DNA of 64,000 bases from the NCBI RefSeq assembly GCF_006149045.1, contig NZ_VBSN01000010.1, forward strand, positions 79,847 through 143,846, given 5' to 3'. Under the pieces are notes generated by a model that was not told where the DNA came from, ran no database searches, and saw only the letters and a program-made list of their open reading frames with translations. Below are positions 54,953 through 63,959 of the stretch, in pieces. Source of the DNA: Dyadobacter flavalbus (GTDB lineage Bacteria; Bacteroidota; Bacteroidia; Cytophagales; Spirosomataceae). The translations under genes were made by a program, and so were the position numbers. Within the stretch, counting starts at the first letter, position 1. Every line of letters starts with the position of its first letter.

Positions 54953-55801
54953 TCAGTATTCAAGTTCCGCCCAGTTCAGCGATCCGGATTTTACAGATTT
55001 TTCAAGATCACCGTAACGGGCTAATAAATCTTTTGCAGCAGGAAAATCCGATTCACTGCAGGCCAGTGCCGCAGCTTTCCGGTCAGCAGGATCATTCGAC
55101 TGAAACAAATGTTCCATATCGGGCAACAAAGCTTCATTGATGTATTTTCCGACCAGTCGCCAGACCTGCGAGGGAACGCTCCGTCCGGCCGCCCAGCGTT
55201 CATGCGCGAAATCGGAAAGCGTGGCAGCCAGTTTTTCGTTGGCCCGGTTTCCAAGTCCTTCGATCAGATGCACGGGCTTGTCGTTGAAAATCGTTTTCAG
55301 TACCAGCTGGTTCCATGCAAGTTCGGAGAAATGCATTTCAGGATACGGATTACGCAGTGCAATGGCATCAAAAACAAAACCCATATTGGAACGCACGGCG
55401 TCCGTTGCCCTGAAAAGCCACTGTTCCGGATAAGCCAGCAGCGGCAATGCGGAGTAAAGCGCCACGAGTTCATTCATTTCCGCCGTATCAAAAAGCGTCT
55501 CGATATTTTTGACATACGCTTCTTTGTCCGACGAATCCAGCTGCGTCAGCAGCCATACGCGGCTCAGCCTGGCAAGCGACCAGTTTTCGACTGAAAAGCC
55601 TTTGATTGCTGCATTCAGTTCTGACTGAACCTGTGCAGGAATGCTGATGATTTTTTTTGAAACAGAGCGCGGAACGGCTACAAATCCCGTCATCAGTTCC
55701 ATCGGGCTGGAAGTGCTTTTTTGCCGCAGCCATTCGGCTTCCTGAGCAGAGGTGTTCAGGACAATTATTTCCCAGAGTTTTTGTTTTATGAAATCGGACA
55801 T
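54953..55801 (-). CDS. eboA: EboA domain protein
   Basis: A 282-residue all-helical protein without signal peptide, matching EboA by position and features: WLRQKSTSSPMELMTGFVAV near the start, then ARLSRVWLLTQ, ALYSALPLLAYPEQWLFRAT and MEHLFQSNDPADRKAAALAC. No enzymatic motif is visible; it may be a scaffold. First gene of the cluster. No clear promoter was found in the 282 bp between it and the aminopeptidase gene. Confidence 0.9.
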   Translation of the reverse strand: MSDFIKQKLWEIIVLNTSAQEAEWLRQKSTSSPMELMTGFVAVPRSVSKKIISIPAQVQSELNAAIKGFSVENWSLARLSRVWLLTQLDSSDKEAYVKNIETLFDTAEMNELVALYSALPLLAYPEQWLFRATDAVRSNMGFVFDAIALRNPYPEMHFSELAWNQLVLKTIFNDKPVHLIEGLGNRANEKLAATLSDFAHERWAAGRSVPSQVWRLVGKYINEALLPDMEHLFQSNDPADRKAAALACSESDFPAAKDLLARYGDLEKSVKSGSLNWAELEY

Positions 55802-56083
55802 AACGTATGAAACTTATACTTGGATTACAGAAAACTATCCTGCAATCCGTCTTTTATGGTGTGTTATTCAAAAATCAGAACCGTATTGTTAACATAAAGT
55901 TTACGTTACCGCTATTATAACGCTTTTGGCTTCCGGAAGTCTCATTTAAAATCATGATTGCTGCCAGTTTTAATGAAAATCTAATATCAATGCTGCTTTA
56001 AGCCCTGTTTTCAGGATTTTCGTTCCGAAAAGATAGTACAGCATTTGTACAACGGTTTCGCTGTTTCTGCCAACAAGAAATCA

Positions 56084-57373
56084 TTAGCTGTTCATTATCT
56101 CTTCAATTTCATCCGCTTCAATCGGAATAAAGCTCATCAGGTCCAGATTGCCGTCTTCCGTGATCAGGATATCATTTTCCAGACGGATTCCCAAACCTTC
56201 TTCTCTGATATATATTCCCGGCTCGCAGGTGAAAACCATTCCGGGTTCAAAACGGCGGTATTTGTTTCCGACGTCGTGAATGTCCAGGCCGAGAAAATGC
56301 GAAGTGCCGTGCGGAAAGTATTTTTTGTATGCCGGCCAGTCGGGATCCTGCTTTTCAATGGATTCCCTGGTCAGCAGCCCCAGGCCGATCAGTTCGCTTT
56401 CCATGATTTTTCCCACTTCTTTATGATACTCATCCCATATATTGCCCGTTACCAGCATGCTTTTGGAAGCTTTGAATACGCGTAAAACGGCGTCATAAAC
56501 CTCGCGCTGACGTTTGCTGAAACGGCCGTTTACCGGAATGCTCCGCGTAAGATCGGCTCCGTAATTGGCATATTCGGCGGCAACATCCAGTAATAATATA
56601 TCGCCGTCCTTGCAGGGCTGGTTATTCTGAATATAATGTAAAATGCATGCATTGGCGCCGGAAGCGATGATCGGCTGGTAGGAAAACCCTTTTGAACGGC
56701 TGCGCACAAATTCATGCAGCAGCTCTGCTTCCACCTCAAATTCCTGAACGCCCGGCTTTACAAATTTCAGTAACCTGTCAAAGCCCTTACCTGTAATTTC
56801 ACACGCTTTCTGCAGTAACCCGATTTCAGCAGGCTGTTTGATTGCGCGCAGGTGATGCATGATCGGAGCGAGGCGCACAAGATTATGAACCGGATATTTT
56901 TCCCTGAACTCATGCACAAAGCGGGCTTCTCTGGTCTGGACCGGCGAATCGTTGCGGGTATGCTCGTTGGTGTTCAGATATACATTTTCGGCCTCAAAAA
57001 CGATTCCCTGAAATATAGTTTCATACTGATGCGTCCAGTAAACGGACCGGATGCCCGAAACTTCCCGTGCCTGCTCTTTTGTGAGTTTTTCGCCTTCCCA
57101 GACTGCGATCAGTTCATTGGTTTCTCTTACAAAAAGCACTTCCCTGAACTTTTCGTCGGGATGATCCGGGGAAATAACCAGAACCGTTTCTTCCTGATCG
57201 ACGCCCGTAAGGTAAAATAAATCCGGGTTCTGTTTGAATCCCATGGAACCGTCCGCGCTCGTCGGCATGATGTCGTTGGAGTTCAGTACAACCAAAGACC
57301 TGGGTTTCAGCAATTCGGAAAGACGCCGGCGGTTTTCTATAAACAGGGATTTGTCAACAGGGAAGTAACGCAT
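56084..57373 (-). CDS. Xaa-Pro aminopeptidase (M24B)
   Basis: A 429-residue aminopeptidase P. The N-terminal domain (1-165) precedes the pita-bread catalytic domain. Metal ligands are visible in LLLDVAAEYANYGADLTRSI, HGTSHFLGLDIHDVG, FTCEPGIYIREEG and GIRLENDILI. It removes N-terminal residues before proline. No signal peptide, so cytoplasmic. It lies upstream of the ebo cluster on the same strand, but 282 bp separate them. Confidence 0.94.
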   Translation of the reverse strand: MRYFPVDKSLFIENRRRLSELLKPRSLVVLNSNDIMPTSADGSMGFKQNPDLFYLTGVDQEETVLVISPDHPDEKFREVLFVRETNELIAVWEGEKLTKEQAREVSGIRSVYWTHQYETIFQGIVFEAENVYLNTNEHTRNDSPVQTREARFVHEFREKYPVHNLVRLAPIMHHLRAIKQPAEIGLLQKACEITGKGFDRLLKFVKPGVQEFEVEAELLHEFVRSRSKGFSYQPIIASGANACILHYIQNNQPCKDGDILLLDVAAEYANYGADLTRSIPVNGRFSKRQREVYDAVLRVFKASKSMLVTGNIWDEYHKEVGKIMESELIGLGLLTRESIEKQDPDWPAYKKYFPHGTSHFLGLDIHDVGNKYRRFEPGMVFTCEPGIYIREEGLGIRLENDILITEDGNLDLMSFIPIEADEIEEIMNS

Positions 57374-57537
57374 GTTGTGTATTTTTTGTAACTGGTAATT
57401 TATTTTGTAAAATTACGTTTATCTTGTTCGGAATATCAGAATAAACAGACTTAATATTCTTCATTGACAAATATTGCCGCTGCCCGCTTTTTTTGTTTTT
57501 ATTTAGCCGGAAAAAAACCAACTATACATTCAGCTCC

Positions 57538-59064
57538 ATGAAAAAATTTCTTTTACTTGCCTTCTTCTTCATTCCTGGTATATTATCCGCAAGTTCCAAA
57601 TACTGGATTTATCTCAAAGATAAAGATCTGAATGCTGCGCCGGCCGTTTCCATGCTTACTTTGGAAAACAGGCAAAAACTCGGGCTTGTCAACGCGGACG
57701 AAACCGATCTGCCGGTAAAACAGGAGTATGAAGTTGCTCTTCAGAATGAATCCGTAAAAATCATTAACCGTTCCAAATGGCTCAATGCTGTATCCGCGAC
57801 ACTTACAAGCGAGCAGGCCATGAAGGTGCGTCAGCTGGATTTCGTGCAGGAAGTCGTTCCGATTGATCCGGGATTTTATATTGCCCGTACGCAGCCAATC
57901 GAAAAAGCACAGATGGCACCGGTGATGTCGCAGGTTCAGGCCAATGTATTTCTGAAAGAAGGCATTACGGCAAAAGACGTAACGATCGGTGTTATTGATG
58001 CGGGCTTTTACGGTGCGGATTCGTCCATGTCGCTGACCAAAATATTTTCAAATAACAGGATTCTGGGAATCAGGGATTATGTAAAACCCGGCCGCCCGGG
58101 AAATCTGCTGTTCAGTACGGCGGAATCATTTTCAGACATGCACGGAACGGAAGTACTGGCTGCTATTTCCGGAATGGACTACAAGGATCAGATGCAGTAC
58201 GGAATGGCAATCAACGCAAAATTTTATCTGGCCAGAACCGATTACTCGCTCCGCGAATACAGAGGCGAAGAGGATAACTGGATTGCCGCCATGGAATGGA
58301 TGGACAGTCTGGGCGTGCGCCTGATCAACACTTCGCTTGGCTACGCAAAAGGGTTTTCGGACCCGAAAGAAAATTATGTTCCTTCGCAAATGGACGGAAA
58401 AACGAGTGCCATAACGCGTGCCGCACAGATTGCTTCGGACAAAAAAGGGATTATGCTGATCGTTTCCGCAGGCAATGAAGGCGAGGATAAAAGCTGGGAA
58501 ATCATATCCGCACCAGCCGATGCGCAGGGCGTTCTGGCCGTAGGTGCAACAAACGGGAAGTTGTGGAACCGGATTGGTTACAGCAGCACCGGGCCGGAGT
58601 TTTTGCCTTATGTAAAGCCCAATGTTTCCTGTTTTTCACTGTACGGAACCTCGCTATCCGCGCCGGTCATTACGGGCTTTGCAGCCTGCCTTTTACAGGC
58701 CAATCCAAACCTGACCAACAAGGAACTGCTTTCGCTGATCGAAAAATCGGCGCATTTGTATCCGTACGGAAATAATTACGTCGGCTACGGCGTGCCGCTG
58801 GCTTCCCGTGCGCTTGCACTGGCAAAAGCGCCTTATCTGCCGAACAATTCGAGGCTTGTTACGGCAAGCGGCCGTACGTGCGAAATAGAAGTCGCCAGTC
58901 AGGACTCGCTGGTTGCGATTTACCGGAAAAAGAATGACAAGGACGTTTTGTCGCAGCAAGTCGGAAAAATACAGAACGGCAAGATTTCACTCAAACGCCA
59001 GAACGGCGAACGATTTACAACCATCGATCTGAAGGATTCCGTTGTGGAAGTGCAGTGGAATTAA
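57538..59064 (+). CDS. Subtilisin-like serine protease (S8), exported
   Basis: About 508 residues from the ATG at 57538, which begins a signal peptide (FLLLAFFFIPGILSASS). The catalytic triad is visible: Asp in TIGVIDAGFYGAD, His in DMHGTEVLAAI and Ser in GTSLSAPVITGFAACLL; the oxyanion Asn lies in IVSAGNEGED. The segment between signal and catalytic domain is about 120 residues and may be an inhibitor-like propeptide. A short C-terminal beta domain follows, without an evident T9SS sorting signal. Confidence 0.92.
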   Translation: MKKFLLLAFFFIPGILSASSKYWIYLKDKDLNAAPAVSMLTLENRQKLGLVNADETDLPVKQEYEVALQNESVKIINRSKWLNAVSATLTSEQAMKVRQLDFVQEVVPIDPGFYIARTQPIEKAQMAPVMSQVQANVFLKEGITAKDVTIGVIDAGFYGADSSMSLTKIFSNNRILGIRDYVKPGRPGNLLFSTAESFSDMHGTEVLAAISGMDYKDQMQYGMAINAKFYLARTDYSLREYRGEEDNWIAAMEWMDSLGVRLINTSLGYAKGFSDPKENYVPSQMDGKTSAITRAAQIASDKKGIMLIVSAGNEGEDKSWEIISAPADAQGVLAVGATNGKLWNRIGYSSTGPEFLPYVKPNVSCFSLYGTSLSAPVITGFAACLLQANPNLTNKELLSLIEKSAHLYPYGNNYVGYGVPLASRALALAKAPYLPNNSRLVTASGRTCEIEVASQDSLVAIYRKKNDKDVLSQQVGKIQNGKISLKRQNGERFTTIDLKDSVVEVQWN

Positions 59065-59389
59065 GGAAGTTTCCGGTTTGTAAATGCGTGCTTTCGGAAT
59101 TGCAGCTTTTATGTCTTTAACGCTTTATCAAACAGCTTTTTCGAAGCGGAAGCTGAAATCATTAAATCCGCCGAACCGGCAGTTGCCGAATATATAAACT
59201 GCAAAAATACAAACCGGCATTATAAACTTTTGTGTGTGATCGAACACGCAATAGGAATTTAGACTTATATTAGCAGAAAAAAATAACATATTCGTTATCT
59301 TTATATCTTGTAAAACTCCTGAATTTGAGTTGGTAATTAAAAATCCAGGCGTAATTTGTTCAAAACTATTTACCTAATCCCTGATAATA
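59065..59389. other. Non-coding gap upstream of the Tat oxidoreductase gene
   Basis: A 325-bp AT-rich gap. A weak promoter-like pair (TTG, 19 bp, TAATTTGT; 6 of 8) lies about 50 bp upstream of the oxidoreductase ATG. A 37-codon frame near its left end has no coding features. Nothing else was seen. Confidence 0.4.
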
Positions 59390-60679
59390 ATGAGTACATC
59401 CAGAAGAGACGTTCTGAAAATGGCAGGACTCGCACTTGCCGGCAGCGCAATGCCTGCTGTCACCATTCTCAATCCGAACCGTGCATTCGCCGGTGTGAAC
59501 AGCGAAACGCTGAAAGTTGGTTTGATCGGTTGCGGCGGACGCGGTTCCGGTGCTGCAAACCAGGCCCTGAAAGCTGATCCGAACGTTGTACTGCATGCCA
59601 TGGGCGATATTTTCAAGGACAAAATGGATTCGTCGCTTGAAAACCTGACCAAAGTGCATGGTGCGAAAGTAAAGGTGGACGAAGGCCACAAGTTCATCGG
59701 TTTTGATGCATTCAAAAAAGTGCTGGATTCAGGCGTCGATGTGGTTATTCTGGCTACGCCGCCGCATTTCCGTCCCGAGCACCTTACTGCTGCAATCAAT
59801 GCAGGAAAACATGTATTCTGTGAAAAACCGGTAGCCGTAGATGCACCCGGCGTTCGTAAAGTCCTGGATGCTGCAAAGCTGGCCAAGCAGAAGAACGTTT
59901 CGCTGATGTCCGGTTTCTGCTGGAGATACCATGAGCCAAAGCGTGCCAGCTTCGGGAAAATCCTGGACGGCGCGGTAGGCGATATTTCTGCTGTTTACAA
60001 TACGTACGATACCGGAACACTCTGGTCGTTCCCGCGCGTTGCCGGCTGGACAGATGCTGAATATGTGCTGCGCAACTGGACTTATTATACCTGGCTGGCA
60101 GGCGATCACATTGTAGAACAGGCCGTTCACAGCATTGACATGATGTCATGGGCAATGGGCGGAAAGCTGCCTTTGTCATGCGTTGGAACCGGCGGAAGAC
60201 AAGTTCGTACGGATGCATTGTTCGGAAACATTTTCGATCACTTTGCTGTAACATATGAATATGAGAACGGCGTAAAAGGATTCCATCATTCCAGACAGCA
60301 GGCCAACTGCGAAAACAGTTATCTGGTGGAAACGATCGGAACAAAAGGACGCGCCATGGTGAACTGCGCGCGTAACGTACACGAAATCTACGGACAGAAT
60401 CCATGGAAATACGAAGGTGTACAGAATGATATGTACCAGACAGAACATAACGAGCTGTTTGCTTCCATCCGAAGCGGAAAGCATGTGAATGACGGCGAAT
60501 TCATGGCGCAAAGCACCCTTCTTGCCATCATGGGAAGAATGGCCGCTTACACCGGAAAACGCATTACCTGGAATGAAGCAATGAACTCAACAGAAAAACT
60601 CGGACCGGATACATACAGCTTTGATATGAAACCGCCGGTTGTTGAAGTTGCCAAACCTGGTATCACTGCTTTTTCATAA
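59390..60679 (+). CDS. Gfo/Idh/MocA oxidoreductase with Tat signal
   Basis: A 429-residue protein. The N-terminus STSRRDVLKMAGLALAGS is a twin-arginine signal. The NAD(P)-binding domain begins GLIGCGGRGSGAANQAL, with CEKPVAVDAPGV typical of the family; the C-terminal alpha/beta domain follows (AGDHIVEQAVHSIDMMSWAM). Such enzymes act on sugars or sugar alcohols, in some exported members with a bound cofactor. The next gene starts 3 bp after its stop and encodes a sugar isomerase-like protein, so the two probably work on the same carbohydrate in the periplasm. Confidence 0.92.
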   Translation: MSTSRRDVLKMAGLALAGSAMPAVTILNPNRAFAGVNSETLKVGLIGCGGRGSGAANQALKADPNVVLHAMGDIFKDKMDSSLENLTKVHGAKVKVDEGHKFIGFDAFKKVLDSGVDVVILATPPHFRPEHLTAAINAGKHVFCEKPVAVDAPGVRKVLDAAKLAKQKNVSLMSGFCWRYHEPKRASFGKILDGAVGDISAVYNTYDTGTLWSFPRVAGWTDAEYVLRNWTYYTWLAGDHIVEQAVHSIDMMSWAMGGKLPLSCVGTGGRQVRTDALFGNIFDHFAVTYEYENGVKGFHHSRQQANCENSYLVETIGTKGRAMVNCARNVHEIYGQNPWKYEGVQNDMYQTEHNELFASIRSGKHVNDGEFMAQSTLLAIMGRMAAYTGKRITWNEAMNSTEKLGPDTYSFDMKPPVVEVAKPGITAFS

Positions 60680-60682
60680 TAT

Positions 60683-61585
60683 ATGCAAAGAAGGGAATTT
60701 CTGAAAAACACTGCGCTTGCGGCTACGGCCGCAGCAGTGGGAACTACGCTGGTTTCCGAAGCCACGGCCGCCCCGATGGCCAGACCAATGATCAAAAAAA
60801 GTCTGAAATGGGGAATGGTCAAAGAAGAACTTTCCATTATGGACAAGTTCAAGCTGCTGAAAGATCTGGGCTATGACGGTGTCGAACTGGATTCGCCGGA
60901 CAATCTGGATATGAAAGAAGTGTTGGCAGCAAGAGACAAAACAGGTCTGGAACTGCCGGGAACTGTCAATTCGATGCACTGGAAACTGCCGCTTTCCGAT
61001 CCTGATCCGAAGAAAAGGGAAGAATGCGTGAAATCCATTGAAAAAGCATTGCGCGATACCAAGCAATATGGCGGAACAACGGTTCTGGTGGTGCCGGGTG
61101 TTGTCAATGCCAGTGTGAGTTACAAAGAAGCATACGAGCGTTCGCAGGCGGAAATCCGCAAGCTGTTGCCGGTTGCAGAAGAAACAGGCGTTAAAATCGC
61201 TTTCGAAAATGTCTGGAACCAGTTTTTGCTGAGCCCGCTGGAAGCCGCACGCTATGTCGACGAGTTCAATCATCCGATGGTCGGTTGGTATTTCGATGTA
61301 GGAAATGTACTGCGTTACAGCTGGCCCGCTTCCTGGATTGAAGCACTGGACAAGCGCATCCTGAAACTGGACCTGAAAGAATTCAGCTTCAAGAAACAAA
61401 ACGAGCTTGGCCTGTGGAAAGGTTTTGACGTTGAGTTTATGGAAGGCGACTGTAACTGGGCCGACGTAAACAAAGCGCTTCAGAAAATCGGCTATTCCGG
61501 ATGGGCTTCTGCGGAAGTGGCAGGCGGAGACAGAAAACGGCTGCTGACGATCCGTGAAAAAATGGATGAAGTCTTCAAAGCGTAA
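60683..61585 (+). CDS. Sugar phosphate isomerase/epimerase-like TIM-barrel protein with Tat-type signal
   Basis: A 300-residue protein starting MQRREFLKNTALAATAAAVG, a twin-arginine signal. The TIM-barrel (xylose isomerase-like, AP endonuclease family 2) shows LLKDLGYDGVELDSPDN, IAFENVWNQFLLSP, VGWYFDVGNVLRYS and WASAEVAGGDR, with the Glu, Asp and His positions for a divalent metal. Probably an exported sugar isomerase or epimerase. Same operon as the upstream oxidoreductase, followed by a terminator. Confidence 0.9.
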   Translation: MQRREFLKNTALAATAAAVGTTLVSEATAAPMARPMIKKSLKWGMVKEELSIMDKFKLLKDLGYDGVELDSPDNLDMKEVLAARDKTGLELPGTVNSMHWKLPLSDPDPKKREECVKSIEKALRDTKQYGGTTVLVVPGVVNASVSYKEAYERSQAEIRKLLPVAEETGVKIAFENVWNQFLLSPLEAARYVDEFNHPMVGWYFDVGNVLRYSWPASWIEALDKRILKLDLKEFSFKKQNELGLWKGFDVEFMEGDCNWADVNKALQKIGYSGWASAEVAGGDRKRLLTIREKMDEVFKA

Positions 61586-61600
61586 TCATATCATTTTACC

Positions 61601-61638
61601 AAATCAAAAGAGCCTGAAATTTCAGGCTCTTTTGATTT
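61601..61638. terminator. Bidirectional intrinsic terminator
   Basis: Two perfect 19-base arms (aaatcaaaagagcctgaaa and its complement) meet without a loop base and are flanked by T/A runs. Confidence 0.85.
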
Positions 61639-61660
61639 TACGGCTTTTTGAAAAACAGTT

Positions 61661-62125
61661 TTACTTGACTTTGTAACGCGTTCTTGCATAATGGCGCAGG
61701 GTTGAAATTTTCAGCTGCTTGTTAGTGATCTGCACCAGTTTGTAAGATTTGAACTCCTTGTTCTTGTCCAGAAAACCGATGATGCACGACTGTTCCTTGT
61801 CGCCTTTCCGGATTTCCACTTTGGGTTCAATGCCGAAATTCGGAATCGTTATCGAGTCTTCGGCTTCCAGTTCCTTGTATTTCATTTTAACAAGAAAATC
61901 GAAAGTTGACTTTGTTTCATACACATCGACGGCAAATTTCCAGTCATTCAGCGGATCTTTCACCTTTTCCGAATAACTCGCCACAGGCGAAGAATTTACA
62001 GACGTTCTTTCCGTATTGATGGTGTCATTGACTACCTTCATGGACGGTTCTGCTTTGCTATCCTGCTTATTTTGTTGGTTACAGGCAAGCATGGCCAGTA
62101 AAATGAAGAAGCTGTAATATTTCAT
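61661..62125 (-). CDS. Small lipoprotein, unknown
   Basis: About 154 residues from the ATG at 62125. The lipobox is LLAMLACNQQ. The rest is polar with a beta-rich C-terminal domain (VDVYETKSTFDFLVKMKYK, then VEIRKGDKEQSCIIGFLDK). No known domain. It lies between the convergent terminator and the divergent gate-domain gene. Confidence 0.75.
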   Translation of the reverse strand: MKYYSFFILLAMLACNQQNKQDSKAEPSMKVVNDTINTERTSVNSSPVASYSEKVKDPLNDWKFAVDVYETKSTFDFLVKMKYKELEAEDSITIPNFGIEPKVEIRKGDKEQSCIIGFLDKNKEFKSYKLVQITNKQLKISTLRHYARTRYKVK

Positions 62126-62257
62126 GACAAGAATCATTTGGTTAAAGGTCGACATGCTTTTGCAATATACCTTTGTTATTTGCATTAAATGAAATATTTT
62201 ACCAGTTACATTTAAAACCAAGCGCCGATATCCCGCCTCATATCTTTTACTTAAACC

Positions 62258-63493
62258 ATGGCATTGAACTATATTTTTGTTGCATTCTTTGTAATTGCCT
62301 TTCTGTTAGCCACTTTAAAATTCATCCTGACCGGCGATGTTCAGACTTTCAAGGCGATAACGGAAGGAATGCTGGAAATGGCCAAAGTTGCAGTTATGGA
62401 TATTGCCTTGCCGCTGACCGGCGTCATGACGTTTTTTCTGGGTATTCTGAACGTGGGCGAAAAAGCCGGGATCATCAATGTGCTTGCCAGATTTATAGGC
62501 CCGTTTTTCAATAAACTTTTTCCCGAAGTCCCGAAAGATCATCCCGCAAACGGACAAATGATCATGAATTTTTCGGCCAATATGCTCGGTCTGGACAATG
62601 CCGCAACGCCGTTCGGGCTTAAAGCCATGCAAAGTCTTCAGGAACTCAATCCGAGTAAAGACACGGCTTCCAACGCACAGATCATGTTTCTGGTGCTGCA
62701 TACCTCCGGTCTGCAGATAATTCCGTTGTCCATTATTGCGCAAAGGGCCATTCTGGGCGCTGCAAGTCCTTCCGACGTATTCATTCCGTGCGTGGTCGGG
62801 ACTTACGTCACGACGGTTGTGAGTATGATCATTACGGCAACCTGGCAAAAGATTAATCTCTTCAACCGGACCGTTATGCTCGGGCTCGGAAGTGTAACGG
62901 CATTCATCGGGCTTGCATTATGGTATTTGTCCGGCCTGCCGAAAGAACAGATTGAACTGATTTCCGTATTGACAGGAAATTCCATATTACTGTTTATCGT
63001 AGCCGGATTTCTGTTTTGGGGAATGTATAAAAAGGTCAATGTTTTTGAAACTTTTATTGAAGGCGCAAAAGGCGGCTTTACAACTTCCGTGACCATCATT
63101 CCTTACCTCGTCGGGTTGCTCGTTGCCATTAGTGCGTTCCGGAACTGCGGCGCCATGGATTATCTGATTGAAGGACTGAAATGGCTTTTTTCATTGTCCG
63201 GATTGAATACCGACTTTGCGGATGCCTTGCCGGTTGCGCTCATGAAGCCGCTGAGCGGGAGCGGGGCAAGAGCGCTGATGATCGATGCGATGAAAGAATT
63301 CGGGCCGGATTCATTTATTGGCCGTCTCGTATGTATTTTCAATGGCTCTGCAGATACGACCCTTTACATTGTAGCGCTTTATTTTGGTTCTGTCGGCATC
63401 AAAAACACGCGGTACGCCATTGTAGCGGGGTTAATTGCCGATCTGATCGGCGTTCTGGCCGGAATATGGCTGGGTTACCTGTTTTTTCACTAA
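62258..63493 (+). CDS. SpmA/SpmB-like gate (nucleoside recognition) membrane protein
   Basis: A 411-residue membrane protein holding two gate domains in tandem, as in a fusion of SpmA and SpmB. The first half has MEMAKVAVMDIALPLTGVMT-like helices, then NFSANMLGLDNAATPFGLKAM; the second has YLVGLLVAISAFRNCGAMD and MKPLSGSGARALMIDAMKE. In Bacillus spmA and spmB affect spore core dehydration; in non-sporing Bacteroidetes the role is unknown, perhaps transport. Confidence 0.88.
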   Translation: MALNYIFVAFFVIAFLLATLKFILTGDVQTFKAITEGMLEMAKVAVMDIALPLTGVMTFFLGILNVGEKAGIINVLARFIGPFFNKLFPEVPKDHPANGQMIMNFSANMLGLDNAATPFGLKAMQSLQELNPSKDTASNAQIMFLVLHTSGLQIIPLSIIAQRAILGAASPSDVFIPCVVGTYVTTVVSMIITATWQKINLFNRTVMLGLGSVTAFIGLALWYLSGLPKEQIELISVLTGNSILLFIVAGFLFWGMYKKVNVFETFIEGAKGGFTTSVTIIPYLVGLLVAISAFRNCGAMDYLIEGLKWLFSLSGLNTDFADALPVALMKPLSGSGARALMIDAMKEFGPDSFIGRLVCIFNGSADTTLYIVALYFGSVGIKNTRYAIVAGLIADLIGVLAGIWLGYLFFH

Positions 63494-63608
63494 AATTTCC
63501 TGCTCCGTTCCAGTTACCGTTTTACCCTTTGAAGTAACCGTCCGTACAAAATGGATGGCTGTTTTTTAATGGAAGGCGTAATATTGATTATCTAACTACG
63601 GACAGTTT

Positions 63609-63959
63609 ATGCTGAAACATTTCTCCAGATTCCTGCTTGTTTCCGTTCTGATTTTCAGAATGATGTTACTGCCGGCAGCCTTTGCACAAAACAATGTCAA
63701 CCAGCCGGCAAATACGTACTCTCTTGAAGATTGTATCCGGATTGCGCTTGAAACCAATCCGCAGGTGAAACAGGCGGAACTTCAGGTGCAGTCGGACAAC
63801 AACATTTACCAGCAGTCCAAATGGCAGCGGTTTCCGAGCGTAAGCTTCAGTGCCGGGCAGGGGTTCAGTTTCGGGTTCTTCCCCAATTTTGGTGGTATGT
63901 ATGTGCATTGTAAATTACCATTTAGGCGTTCAGACTTATCATGGATGCCACTTGTCTGA
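63609..63959 (+). pseudogene. TolC-family outer membrane protein gene, broken after about 89 codons
   Basis: A signal peptide (LPAAFAQ end) and the TolC-family start YSLEDCIRIALETNPQVKQA are clear, then SVSFSAGQGFSFG where the family usually continues. After residue 89 the frame gives unrelated residues and stops at 63959, far short of the 430 or so expected. The break coincides with GGTTCTTCCCC at 63874, similar to the ends of ISL3-family insertion sequences. The rest of the gene may lie beyond the window or be lost. Confidence 0.65.
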
